A DNA stretch of 64,000 bases from Nelumbo lutea (taxonomy: Eukaryota > Streptophyta > Magnoliopsida > Proteales > Nelumbonaceae), in NCBI GenBank assembly GCA_022828595.1, contig JAKGHH010000001.1:121594999-121658998 (forward strand), written 5' to 3'. The notes beneath the pieces were generated by a model. The model did not search any database and was not told the DNA's origin. It saw only the letters and a list, made by a program, of their open reading frames with translations. Made by a program: the position numbers and the translations under genes. Below are positions 1 to 11,600 of this stretch, piece by piece; within the stretch, counting starts at the first letter, position 1, and each line of letters starts with the position of its first letter.

Positions 1-726
1 ACATCTTGAGCTGTAACTCATTGGTTGAGTTTTAGGTTGAAGGATTGACATCGTGTAAACACTTTCCTTAGTACTTCAGTGTGGTCCTCTCTTTTCTTAG
101 CTTTCACGATAATGTCATCTACGTAACACTCTATCTCCTTATGTATCATATTGTGAAAGAAGCTTGTCATGGCTCTCTAGTAGGTGGCTCCAGCGTTTTT
201 TAAATTGAAGGGCATCATCTTGCAATAAAAATTTCCTATCAACGTTTTAAATGTTGTGTGGGGTGCATCTACGGGATCCATGTAGATTTGGTTATAGTCG
301 TTATAAGCGTCTAGGAACGAAAACAATTGGTTCCTAACTGTGGCCTCAATGAGAATTTCCATGTTGGGTAGCGAGAATTCATCATTTGGGTAGGCCTTAT
401 TGAAGTCTCTAAAGTCCACACAACACCTAGGGAATTCGGGATGTAAGGAGTTGTTACGTATTATATGTAGTAGTGCTAATGGATTGGATTTTGGGTGTGC
501 ACACTAACCTTAGCTGGCCGTTCTTATTTTTTACCGAGATGACATTCACCAACCATTGTGGATGTGTGGTGGGTTTTATGAAGCCTGCTTTTAGGAGTTG
601 TTCAACCTCCTCTTTGATCTTCATGGCAACTTCTAGTTTAAACACCCTTTGTGGTTGTTTCACTAGTCTGCGTTTGGGGTCAATGCGAAGTAAATGCTTG
701 ACTAGTGCCAAGTCTAGACCTAGCAT
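1..726 (-). pseudogene. Reverse transcriptase (N-terminal part) of the gypsy element, broken
   Basis: On the minus strand, 726-454 encodes the RT entry region, with the phrase EEVEQLLKAGFI followed by a proline/tryptophan stretch and VISVKNKNGQLRLV. 419-177 continues with DFRDFNKAYP, a form of the RT DxRxLNKA motif, and ends at PFNLKNAGATY before a stop. The same strand then continues through SFFHNMIHKEIECYVDD. The YVDD catalytic motif is encoded at 125-114, so two metal-binding aspartates survive. There is a stop or frame break between 454 and 419 and another near 176. Reverse transcription in virus-like particles is the family role; this copy cannot make a full enzyme. Confidence 0.85.
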
Positions 727-1417
727 CTAGTCATATACCCAAGCGAATATGTCCTAAAATTCTATCAATCGCGAAGGAAAAGGTAGTTTAGTAAGATTTC
801 TAATAAAATTTCTAGGTCTACGATTGGTGAATACGTTTGGTACCTTACAGATGATCGATCATATTTGTCTTTTCCTTTTGGTATAATTTGGTAGATATAT
901 ATATAATGACCTTTTTTCTCCTTATTTGGTGGCCATGTCAATCTCTTCTAATGGTTCTTCCACTACGCTGTATGAATCTTGCATATGCTTGGGAGGCATG
1001 TGAATTTCATCATAATATTCTACTATTTCCTTAGGTTGTTCCTTTTGTAGGTGGGGTTTCAGTGATCTTATTCATAATTGTTCGTTATTTTTCTCTTAAA
1101 AAGGGTGGGTGTTGTATTATGTACCTTCTATTTTGTCATGCTCTTTGTGATGAGTTGTGTTCTGTTTGTGATGTGAGCATCACGATACTATTGTGTTGTA
1201 ATTCCATTGACATGTTTTTCATAAAGTAGTTCTGGGCACAAGGATGTGATATATTCATTGATAAGAAAAGAGATATTACAATGACTATTATATGCAAGTT
1301 AATCATGAATCATACCTCCAGGTTGACTTTCTTTGTTATGGAAGGACCTTCTTCTTATTCCTTGACGATCATGTAATAGCTTTTCCCATATTTGTCGGTG
1401 ATCTTGATGCATCTGGA

Positions 1418-2036
1418 TCACTTCTTCTGCTCCGCTACTGTGGGAGGCCCGCTTTGCTGCTCCGATAATTGTAATGCTTTGACTTTGGCCACCTTTGTTT
1501 CTCCATCCTCGACGAGCTCAGTGTAATAAATTACATCTTGGAGGTGTGCTTCTGACCTTTCAAACAGGATGCAGGTAGCCGAGATCTTGATGGTTCTGCC
1601 TTTGTATTTTGCTATGATGCATTGATGGTATGTGGATGGGACCAATGCTGGGCAATATATTAGTGGTCGATCGAGTAATGCAAGATAGGAAGTCTTTCTT
1701 AATACTACTTGGAATTCTTGCCCTATGGGAGAAAAGGGTCGATGGCTACTGGTAGCATCATTGAGCCTTCTATGAGGGACGTGTTGCTGTTGAAATCAGT
1801 GATGGTAGGTCTTTCATGACATCGCGAGGTATATTCATCGATTGCAAGGTATGGACGAAGATTACATTGGCGGAGCTTCCATTGTCAACCAGAGACCGTT
1901 GCATCTCGTAGCCCCCTATCTTAGTTGTTATGTAGAGGGGGCAATTGTGGTGTGGGTTCATCACGAGCATGTCCTCTTGTGTGAACTCCACTTTGAGCTT
2001 ATCCATGCAATGTGGCTCTAGAGGCCTTCTGAACAC
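1418..2036 (-). pseudogene. Retropepsin-like protease region of the gypsy element, broken
   Basis: The minus-strand reading at 2036-1770 includes LVDNGSSANVIF, matching the plant gypsy aspartic protease active-site pattern D-[ST]-G-S-[SA]-N, but with N inserted in the usual D[ST]G position (DNG). Further along, 1645-1418 encodes VPSTYHQCIIAKYKGR and a following EAHLQDV segment, typical of the protease/linker part of plant gypsy polyproteins. The two parts are separated by stops. The family role is polyprotein cleavage. The copy is a pseudogene, and about 730-1400 is a decayed linker to RT. Confidence 0.75.
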
Positions 2037-2222
2037 TTCTGTGAGGACCTTGATAGCGAGTCTTCAAACTGTGTTGTTCGCCTCTTGTTTGTTGAAGAAC
2101 TGTTAGAGTTCTATGCTTTGTTCAAAGCGCTAGATCAACATATCTCCATATCCACTAGCAGGGGCCCCGGCCACGTTAACGCTACCACCTTATGAGTGTG
2201 ATGGAAGGGGATCAATTTCCAC

Positions 2223-3643
2223 CTAGGTGGGTTTCCTCTTGACATAGTTGTCTAACTTGGCCTTTTGTGCAAAGAGCCATTGCAGGGTGAAATGGTCAAT
2301 GAGATCATGGTTTGGTGATTGGTGAAAGTTGCACCAACAAGATCTGAGTCTATCTTTCTCGAGGTCAATTTTGGCTAGCAGGGGTTGCAGGTTGATTACG
2401 TGATCCTCCACTAGCTTGTTCATAATCATGATTGCTTTACCCTTATTGTAGGGGAACACTGGTGGGAATGAGTTGCCCCGTCTGCCACTACAGTGGTAGT
2501 ACAATGCTTGGCTAGACCCTCTTATGCCTTGAGGTTTGCGCTCTACTGCGTATGCTTTGGGCTTGCCGTAATGTAGCCTTTGTGTAGTAGGAGTTGCTCT
2601 AGGGAAGCTATTGTCCGTGTTGTTCTCTCAGCGCACTTTCAAAGTTGGCTAAATGTTTCCACTTTCAATAAAGATTCTATAGGTGGGGTGCATCCCTTGT
2701 ATGCATTGTTCTATGAAGCCCTTCTCTGTTGCATATTCGTTGAAGATTGAATGGGTTAGCTTCTGAAATCTCATGATGTAGGCTAGGAGGTCCTACCCAA
2801 CACATTGCTCTGTGTTTGCAAAGGCTAGGCATGGTTAGCCTCCGCTCTAGGGTGAACCATTTGGATAAAAAATTATTTGCTAGCTTTTCCCATGAGTTAA
2901 TGCTCCCTACTATCAGGTTGATGAACTAGGAGTACATCGGTCTGTTAAGAGATTTGGAGAACTCTCGGACTTTTAGGTCTCCATCTAGAGCAAACACACC
3001 TAGCGCATCCTCAAACTTGTTGACATTTTCTTGTGAGCTTCCCTTTTGTCTGTCATACTGGGGCCACTATTGTGGAGGGATTTAGTTAGTCGGGTAAGGC
3101 TTATACAAGATGCGGTTGGTGCTTTTACAAGGTGAGGGTCATTTGTGTCTTGCTTTGATTTTGTTCTATTAGGCCCTGTACGTATTCCCTGATTTCCATC
3201 CAGCTAACGGGTGCATCGGTGATTGCTAGGTTGTGTACTATCGTCTGTGCTTGCTCGGAGGTAGAGCTCTGGGTTCTCTGGGCTACGGTGGGTGTAGATG
3301 GATGATCAGCTTCGAGTGAGTGTTGCTCGTCCAAAGCCATAGGGCGGCTAGGGGGAGTTGGTGTGGACAATTCTATGGAGGTGAAGGGAAGGTGTTCGGG
3401 AGTTGCTGATCTCTACAATAATAGTTGTAGAGTGCTTCACATCTTGGCTTGCATTTGCTCCATTTGGTCGAAGTGGGACTCAATGTTGTAGACCTTATGG
3501 GACAGAATAGTAATGTTCGTTTGGTCCATTGTCTCTTGGTTGTCCCGGTCTTCAAGTTCTATGTTAAAGTTGTCGGGTCTTGGTGATACTCTTCTTGGAT
3601 TAGGGAAAGACTGATCCTTCATGCAACCATTCTCCATGATCAA
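2223..3643 (-). pseudogene. Gag of the gypsy element, broken
   Basis: Minus-strand pieces at 3643-3437, 3555-3373, 3370-3125 and 2504-2223 make a fragmented gag. The first part is polar and acidic, with a serine/proline-rich stretch. The distal part (2504-2223) has a CxxFH...H pattern (CWCNFHQSPNHDLIDH) reminiscent of the gag end of plant gypsy elements, where a degenerate zinc-binding motif precedes an ALK-type helix. Several stops and frame changes fall between 2510 and 3125. Gag would form the particle shell; here it is non-functional. Confidence 0.7.
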
Positions 3644-3660
3644 GGATCTGAATCAGAGAT

Positions 3661-4240
3661 TCTAATGTGAGTGGGGTGGTAAGGCTAAGGGTGGTGGTGG
3701 TCTCCTTGAAGGGCGAAGAAAGGCTTAAGGTATCAGGTAACAAAGGTAAGCATGGGCTTCCAATTGATAGAATCTTGTCTTTGCTTTGGTTTGTTCCCCC
3801 TTTTTATAAGTGTAGATCCCGAGGCCCTAGGGGAAGGATCCAAAATGAGTTCAATTCCTATTTGGAAAGGGAATCCATGATTCGATGTCGATTGTCAAGA
3901 GGATGCTGCTAGGGGGTTTGCCACGTGTCGAGTGAGATCTTCTTGGGGCAAAGTTTCCTTTTGTCCAAGGATTCTCACGACGCAATTGTGCTACTTCCCT
4001 TTGTTGGTTTCCCATGTTGACGTGGCATGGATGCCGTCAAGACTAATCCGGTGTGTTCACTTAATTTGTCGGGTGTCTTGTCATGAGCATCTTCGACTTG
4101 TTGCAGTCGTGTGGTGGCTTTTCAGTCCAACAAGTCCATGATGGCTTTGAGCTCATTGTAGACCTGTGATGGGCTATGGGCTCATCGCAACCCTGTAATG
4201 GACTACAGGTTCATCACGGGCCTAGTTTTGATGCCTTCAT
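3661..4240 (-). repeat. Probable 5' LTR / leader of the gypsy element
   Basis: This stretch lies directly upstream (in minus-strand sense) of gag and has no coding signal. It contains a good minus-strand TATA box (plus-strand tttttataag at 3801-3810) followed in minus sense by a short leader toward gag, as expected for a U3-R-U5 segment. I could not find the second LTR (outside the window), a clear primer-binding site or exact ends, so the boundaries are approximate. About 4140-4240 contains short repeated phrases around 'gggctcat/gttcatc'. Confidence 0.4.
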
Positions 4241-4347
4241 CATGGTCGTCGGTATAGGGAAATACATGTACTTACACCCTCTTTGCATTGTAACCGTAAG
4301 CCAACGATTTCCCAAGCTTTTTGTGAAGAGCCGAACTTATTTATATT

Positions 4348-4844
4348 GGGGATGCAAACGGATCGGATCAGATTTGTATCATGGTATATTCGAATCCAGT
4401 CTGGCACTGTTAATGTCGAATCCGATCCGATCCAAAGATTTGGTCATATTTGATAGGACTCAATTTGAATTCGAATCCTATCGATAAGTCATGTCTTAGA
4501 TCTGATCCGATCTGATTTGTTTTCTTTAAAATTTAATAAATTATTAAAAGAAAATTAGAATATATTAATTTAAGTAAAGTAAAAATAAAAAATACAAGTA
4601 TTTTTATTTATTTTCATCATATATATACATATTTTTATAAAAAATAAATAATATAATAAATTTATAAAAATATATTTATAAATAAATAAGTAAATAATAT
4701 ATATATATATATATTATATATTTATAGTTATAAATATATATTATATATATATTATTTAGATCGGATAGGAGGTGATCTGAATTCAATCAAATAGAATCGG
4801 ATCTAGGATTGGGTCGAGTCATTATCGAATCCATTTGCACCCCT
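4348..4844. mobile_element. MITE-like element with GGGGTGCAAATGG-type inverted ends
   Basis: The left end reads ggggatgcaaacggatcgga and the right end, read on the other strand, aggggtgcaaatggattcga, giving diverged terminal inverted repeats. The interior is AT-rich (4510-4760, with a long TA tract near 4690-4755) and is flanked by GATCGGAT-rich subterminal repeats. It has no coding capacity. This looks like a non-autonomous hAT-like element. A related, shorter element lies at 47683-47896. No clean target duplication was found. Confidence 0.55.
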
Positions 4845-5302
4845 AATAATTGGGCTCATGCAACATTGGATCAAGTGATCTACAGTTTGATCCTATGAGT
4901 GTCCTAACACCACGAGCAGGACTCTTCGTTGGGATTGGACCCACACATAGAGTTTGAAAGCTATTCGTTATGGATTCAGATTTTGTCCTTAACCGTCTTC
5001 ATGTAGTCATGCATCGATAGCATCGAGCTCACATCGTCTTTTCCTTGGGAATAAAAATCTCTCCCATCCAATAGGATTCAAACACGTCTCTTTTTTCCGC
5101 TGAAGCCAAGAGTTAATAGAGTCTAGATTTTAACGTCAGTCTAGACTCTCAAAAATTAAAAAAAAAAAATCAAATTTCTTTCTCCCCATCTTCTTTCTTC
5201 CTCCTTGATCACCTCTGGTTCCACTCCTACAACCGCCCGTCTCGGAGACCATTGCTACCAAGTACCAACCGTCAGGGTCTGCTCTCAACTATTCAATCCT
5301 TT

Positions 5303-5479
5303 AGGTTGTGTTTGTTTTTAAAAGTGGACCGGTGTAAAACTCCACACCGGTCCACTTTTTCATGTATTTGCTTTCAATGTAAAATTTACATAAAAAGATT
5401 CCAACGGTCCAGTTAAATTTTAAACCGATAAACTGACACTTACATTGATGATTTTTCCACCGAAATCAAACACAGCCTT
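5303..5479. mobile_element. Small MITE with aggttgtgtttg inverted ends inside the long-armed element
   Basis: The left end aggttgtgtttgttt and the right end, read on the other strand as aaggctgtgtttgattt, are inverted repeats. The unit is about 177 bp, non-coding and mostly palindromic. It is flanked on both sides by similar direct sequence (ctcaact..t.caatcctt at about 5284 and about 5487), longer than a normal target duplication. Confidence 0.5.
5320..5359. repeat. Perfect 16-bp inverted repeat, 8-nt loop
   Basis: The left arm 5320-5335 (aaaagtggaccggtgt) is exactly complementary to 5344-5359, separated by the loop aaaactcc. It sits at the left end of the small MITE. Confidence 0.9.
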
Positions 5480-5666
5480 AGGTACTCTCAACTGCTACCA
5501 ATCCTTTATTCTTAGTAGTCCCTTTAGCTGTTGTATATCGATGAAAATTGCAGCACCTCCCATGAACCTAGTAGGTAGCATGTGAGAAGAAATCCATGAA
5601 AAACCCAACCCACGAATGAGCTTATTCTCAACTATTGCAGCGGAGGAATGATTGGTTTCGGTGGGA

Positions 5667-5878
5667 GTGGTTGCTGACGGTCGGTATAAAAAGCAGTGGT
5701 GGAACAGGTGTGAGGAGAAGAAGAAAGAAGAGGGAGAGAGAAAAACATGTTTGATAGTTGGGATGGGCTCCAGTCTGAGTGGTTGCCGATGGTCGGTAGC
5801 AGCGGTGGAAAACCAAAGGTGTGGGGAGAAGAAGAATGAAGAGGGGGAGAGAAAGACGGTTTTGATAATTGGGATGGG
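5667..5878. repeat. Two-copy tandem repeat, 112-bp period
   Basis: The unit starting 'gtggttgc.ga.ggtcggta' at 5667 recurs at 5779. Both copies contain a GA-rich block and end in 'gggatggg' (near 5766 and 5878). The copies differ at scattered positions, so the duplication is not recent. Confidence 0.85.
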
Positions 5879-6052
5879 TGAGAAGTGGGATATCAGAATA
5901 AATGAAATTTGATTTTTTTGGAGTCCAGTATAATGTTAAAGTCTAGGCTCCGACACTCCGTTCACTCTTGGCTTCAAATGAATGAGACGTGTCCAAATTT
6001 TATTGGCAGGGATAGGAAATTTTCTGTCCCTAGGGACAGATTATGCGAGCTT

Positions 6053-6807
6053 ATAACATTTTCATATATACTTTATGTTTCTATTCATAGGAATATTTGC
6101 AATGCAAGGTTATACGAGCAGTTAGGATGGTGTGAGGATAAAATCCAATATATATATATATATATATATGAAAGGCTTTCAGGCTACAACCCTCATCATT
6201 CTGGCCTTTTCAAATTTAGATACATGTTTTTATTTATTTTTTATTTTATTTCAAGCAAGTGACTTTCTCATTTTTCTAAAAAGGTAGATCAGTAATTTCT
6301 GAGAAATTCCTGTTAAAGCACACAACCCATTACTAGGCTACAGCTCCCCACCATTCAAATACATGGCATTTTCATTTTTTTGGATAGCTAGGCACGTGGC
6401 CTTTTTTGAGAAGTTGCTGCTAAAGCCCACAAACCACTATCACCATTTTCAATCCATTTTCTAAAAAAAATGCAAAAGTGGTTATCTACAACCACTTCTA
6501 CTTACATCCTATCAATCTTAGTTAATAATCAACCCTTTCTACGTATCATAACAAAATAAAACTATCTATATTCTAATAATTATTGAAAAGCTATTTTTTG
6601 AAATAAATATTTCTTGAAATTTATTTAAACTATTAATAAATATAAATTTAACATTATTGATTCCATAGTGTAAATTTAACATTACTCATTCCCCATACTT
6701 AATACGAGGTCGTTCACTAGTTGAGAAATGATAGCGTGTTGATCTGCAAACGTGTAAGGATTAAAGGGACGGATATTATTTTCCATTCCTCATCTCCCCC
6801 ACGCTAG
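6053..6807. other. Non-coding AT-rich stretch with a (TA)n run
   Basis: No gene or recognised element is visible here. It holds a TA dinucleotide tract at about 6151-6168 and scattered AT-rich sequence. Confidence 0.6.
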
Positions 6808-7439
6808 TAGGACTGCAATTAGAGGCAAACCCCATCCAATCTAAGCTTTTACAAAGGTTGGGTTTGAGTTTTTGGTCTTCATTTAGACTTGAGCCAGATC
6901 ATGATTGACCTAAATTTGGGTGGAGCTTGGATTAAGACCTTTGGTTGCCCAAGTTCAACTCTTGCCTGATTCAAGCCCATCCAAACAATACATTCCTATA
7001 TCCATCTTATTTATAGAAAATGTCTTGTCTAATTATATGTATATACATGTATTATTTATATTATATTAGGAAAACATCTATGATGCCATGTGACCAATCA
7101 AACCCCCTTTGTGAATTTTAGTGAAAACCCACCTAATTGGTTACCACTATTATGATGCCAACTGGTTGATTATAAGTTTTTTTCCCGTATCATGTTTTTT
7201 TGGTATCATAGTTAAACCCATTTTATTATATTATTAATTAAAAGTACAAATTAGAGTGCGAAGTTTTTGTTTGATCAAAATACTTCTGTTTTTGAATTTG
7301 GGTCCAAAATATAATTTGAACAATTACTTTTCATCTCATTCAATTCTTTTCATTAAGTTATATTTAAGGCATTAACTCCCATTATGTCTCATTAAATCCT
7401 ATATTTGAGGTACTTTTTATCACAAATAAATTATACTAG

Positions 7440-7478
<39 letters not shown>

Positions 7479-8196
7479 TCCAATATTTTTGACAATACAA
7501 ACCCATGCTTTTTGAAAACTAACCTGAAAATGAAAATCGTTTTCTTATTTAGTAATAGGTTAGCAGTTTAACATTTTGGGTCAGATGTGTCAACCTTGAT
7601 GTCATACCTAAATGTTACAAATAAAGAGATAAAAAATGAAAAATAATAAAATACAGAAGCTAACTAATATCTTATATTAATCATATTAAATAAAAAAGTA
7701 TAAATTAACAATACAAAAAGTTATGAAAAATACACAAATTTTCTAGAAAACATACATCTAATATCATATGTTCGTCTTATTAAACAAAAATAAGCATAAT
7801 AAATAAGAATTATTTTCATACATTTAAAAATATGAAAAATTATAATATAATTAAAAATAAATTATTGCCACGTGCAAAACACATTTAAAGGTACTAATTG
7901 TATAAAATATGTATATACATTTGTTAACAAAATTTATACATATTTAATCCATTTTACTTATAAGTTGGGATACAAAGCTCAACAAATGATGTTGGACAAA
8001 ACTATAGCCATAAATTATTTTAAACCTGACCAGCCCATCCAACCCGAGCCCAAATCAAACCCGATTGTTGGGTTAAGCTCGGATTGGGCCTGGGTTGGGC
8101 TTTGACCTCTGGTTGGGCCAAGCCCGAGCCCGAAATTTATTTATTAGGTTGGGCCTGGGATGTAGCCCGACCCAACCCGCTCAAGTTGCAACCTTA
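6808..8196. mobile_element. Possible hAT-like non-autonomous element with GGGTTGGG-rich ends
   Basis: The left flank 'aggactgcaattagaggc' and the right flank, read on the other strand as 'aaggttgcaacttgagcg', resemble each other. Both are followed by subterminal GGGTTGGG/GCCCAACCC-type words, the usual build of plant hAT-like MITEs. The interior is AT-rich, includes a (TA)n tract, and holds a copy of the repeat family also found at 20.4 and 44.7 kb. The ends are diverged and no target duplication is evident. Confidence 0.35.
7440..7476. repeat. (TA)n microsatellite
   Basis: An uninterrupted TA dinucleotide run of about 37 bases within AT-rich DNA. Confidence 0.9.
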
Positions 8197-8643
8197 CCCA
8201 ATAGATTCGTTACCGTATCGTTCTATCAACATCAACTCCATTATTTACTCTCGCATGAATAACGTTACGCGATTTTCCCGCCATTTAGTTACTGCTCTGA
8301 GTGCTCTCCTCTTGCAGCTGCTGGATTCCGATAGGTTGACGTGCCCACGGATTCGAAGATGAACAGGTAAATTCGTCCATCAGTTCCGGCACGTATAACT
8401 GCTGAATTAGCGCCCTCCGTTATGCTTCACCAGTAATAGTTATGTAAAAATGGGTTTTCTCACTCCAGAGAAGTTTTTTTCATCGTCGTTACCAAAGCAT
8501 GGAATTGTGTTGTTTGCGAAGCAAGGTTTTTTCAGTGCTCAAACGTCCGACGACACAAACGAAAATTTTAGGTTTAGCGATAAATCTTTATACTGCATTC
8601 GTACTTTGATCATCGCAACACTCCGAATGCGAACCTTTTATGG
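8197..8643. other. Unassigned stretch upstream of the LINE
   Basis: Base composition is more balanced than in the preceding AT-rich DNA. A phrase with an ATG followed by a donor-like site (gatgaacag|gtaaat near 8360-8373) could be a relic first exon, but no homologous protein is recognisable. Nothing else is supported. Confidence 0.3.
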
Positions 8644-11600
8644 ATGAGATTTCTGATTTGGACTCTAGCCCTTTATAATATGCTAGATGGAGATCTTAAT
8701 GCAATAGGCAATGAAAAAATTGGTGGTCGTTCTGTTCATGATAGCCAATGTGCTATTACCAACTGTCAGATTGTGGATTTGGGTTTCAAGGACCCCAAAT
8801 TTACTTGGTCAAATAGCCAAACCTGGAAGAGCTTGTTTGTGAGCGTCTTGATAGAGCCCTATCTTCTCTTTCATGGTCTGAGTACTTTAAAAATGCATGG
8901 ATTTGTCACCCACCTACAGCTGAGAGTGATCACTCCCCCATTGTTGTTCATACAACGAAGGATAGGTGGAGGGGTTGTTACCCATCTCGTTTTGAAGCCT
9001 CTTGGGTTAAGCACCCAAATTTCTTGAATGCTGCTCATGTGGCCTGGAGTAACAGTACAGGTAGCTTTGTTGAGAGATGTAGTGTACTGCTTCTCTAGCT
9101 TCTTGGAGTTGCGAATCCACTGGTGATTTTCAAGCGAGGATAAACTTTATTAATTCTAGACTCTCAGATATCCAAAGTGGTGTGAGAGGGATCTTCTTCT
9201 TGAGCTCGAGCGGTTACTTGAAATGGAAGAAGTGCATCGGAAGCAACGATCCAAATGTCATTTGCGCAATAGTAATGGTCATTGGACTGGTGATGTTGAT
9301 GAGATTAAAGGTATGATCCAACACTTTTTCATGGATCTTTTTACTTCAGTTAATCCAGATTTATCCTCATTATCTCATGTTGTTTCACCTCTTGGGATCA
9401 CTGATATTGATAACAGTATGCTATGTGCTATTCCCTCTTCGGAGGAGATTCACAGGGCTCTGTTTGACATTGAGCCCATGAAGGCACCTGGCCCAGATGG
9501 GATATCCTCTGTATTTTATAAAAAATGTTGGCCACACGTACAGGATGATATGGTTCTTTTTATTGAGGATTTAATTCGTCATCCTTGCAAAATTAGAGAC
9601 ATCAATGATAAGAATGTGGTGCACACCCCCAAAAAAGATGGAGTGGAAGATATTTCTGATTTCAAGCCCATTGGGCTCACTAATGTGGTATACAAAATTG
9701 TAACAAAAATTATCACTCACAGGTTGAAGGGAATTCTCCCTCAGTTGATTTCTCCTCTTCAGAATGCTTTTACTCCAGGACGGCACATTACTGATAATAA
9801 AATAATTGCATCTGAAGTTCTCCATTCTCTGAAGAAGAGAAAAGGTAAACAGGGGGATTTTCTGCTCAAAGTTGATCTCTCTAAGGCCTATGAAAGAATG
9901 GAGTGGGCATTTGTTATTAAGGTGCTTCAACTTAGAGGATTCTCTTCAAATTTTTGTGAATTGATCTATAATTGCATTGCTTGCTCTTCTATGACCATTT
10001 TTCTTAATGGTATTCCATGTCAGCCTATTCATCCTCAACGGGGATAAAGGCAAGGGTGCCCTCTCTCCCCCTATTTGTTTATTTTATGTTTTGATGTGCT
10101 CTCACGCCTATTATCAAATTGTTTGTTTGATGGCTCTTTGAAAGGTTTTAAATTTAGCTCAAGAGAATACAAGCTTAATCACCTATTATTTGCAGATGAT
10201 ATATTAGTCTTTGGTTGAGCTTCTGCCAAAGAACTTAATTGCATTAAGAATTGCTTTTCAATTTTCAGCAGCTGGTCAGGACAGGAAGTTAATTTTAGGA
10301 AATCCTCAATCATATTAAGCCCTAACGTTCATAGGAGAAATAGGAAATTCCTTGCTTCTGTTCTGGGGGTGCAGATTATGGTGAACCATGAGAAGTATTT
10401 GGATTCCCTTTTTGAGCTTCATCAATACAGAAAAGACAATGGGAAGCTGGTGGTTGACAAAATAAGCCAAAATTTGCAGAGTTGGAAGTCAAAGCTATTA
10501 TCTCAAGTGGGGAGGAGTATTCTTTTGAAAAGTGTTGTGGAAGAAATACCTAATTACTTTTTCTCTACTTCTTTAATCTCCCAGGAGTATGCTGAAAAAA
10601 CTAATGCTCTTTGTGAGGATTTCTGGTGGGGTTGTTTAGATGGAGAGAAGTCCATTTACATGAAAAAATGGGATTCTTTTTTGCATGGCAAGGATGAGGG
10701 GACTTTGGGATTTAGAGATGCTCAAATTATTAATAAAGCTTTGATTATGAAGCTTATTTGGTGTTTCCTCACTGACCCTAATAGCTTATGGATTAAAGTT
10801 CTTTTGTCTAAGTATATTCGGCATGGTCAGTCCTTTTGGACCATTAAGAAAGCTGTTCAAGCCTCAAGAGTTTGGTCTTGCATGTTAAAATGTCGGAAAT
10901 TGGTCCAAAAAGGATTGCATTGGGTGGTCGGTTCTGGTAGGCATATTAATGTTGCAGAAGATCCTTGGATTCTTGGATGGAGTCGGAAGATGGTTAAAGC
11001 TACTGGGACTGAGATGAACCTCAAAGTAGGTTCCCTTATCGACCATAATCGGAGAATTTGGAGAAAAGATGTTATTCACAGTATATTTCCTAATGAACTT
11101 TTAAATGCAATATTTCATATGGCCTTACCTTCTCACAAAGACCAGATGGATGATGTCCTGGTTTTGAAGCTTACCCCTCATGGCCATTTTACTACTTCAC
11201 CAGCCTACAAACTGATTATGGAGAGTAATTGTCAATGTTCATCTTTCCATTTGGCTTTTGGTAGAGTTTCTTGGTTAGACTTTTGGCAGTTCAAAAAGAT
11301 GCCTCTGTATGTACATTTGTTTGTTTGGTGTTGTATTACTAACTACATCCCAGTCAAGGTGGAATTGGTGAAGAGAAGTGCTGGCATTGACCCTTCATGC
11401 TCCTTGTGTCATGATGCTGATGAGTCTCTCGACCACCTCTTTCTTTCATGTTCTGTAACTCGTACGGTGTGGTTTGCTTCCCCTGTAACCTTGCATGTTG
11501 ACTCCCATCCTGAGTGGTCACTTGTGGACTGGTTCTCTCACTGGTTGGAGATTGAAGATCCTAAGCAGAGAGGGTCCCTATCATTGTTTGCTCGTTGTGC

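Larger units (their letters stand above)
1..3660 (-). mobile_element. Ty3/gypsy LTR retrotransposon, internal region, truncated by window edge
   Basis: The minus strand reads in order gag (about 3643 down to 2223), a retropepsin-like segment (about 2036 to 1418) and the start of reverse transcriptase (726 to 1), which is the gag-PR-RT order of Ty3/gypsy elements. The frame is broken repeatedly by stops and shifts, so the copy is not functional. RNase H, integrase and the 3' LTR would lie to the left of the window. The probable 5' LTR/leader lies to the right, at about 3660-4240. Family-level assignment is firm; the lineage is not determined. Confidence 0.88.
5025..6052. mobile_element. About 1-kb element with long, diverged inverted arms
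   Basis: Plus-strand sequence at 5025-5200 matches the reverse complement of about 5880-6052. Paired landmarks include gagctcacat/aagctcgcat at the tips, 'acacgtctc' and 'gccaagag' inside both arms, and an A-run followed by 'tcaaattt'. The similarity continues inward as CT-rich sequence. The right inner arm has a 112-bp tandem duplication (5667-5878), and the left inner side carries a smaller palindromic insertion (5303-5479). No transposase ORF is present. Long inverted arms fit a Mutator-like or fold-back element; no matching target duplication was found. Confidence 0.6.

Noticed and set aside
4348..4844. 8-bp target duplication around the MITE
   Set aside because: The flanks (tttatatt, aataattg) are both AT-rich and do not match well enough.
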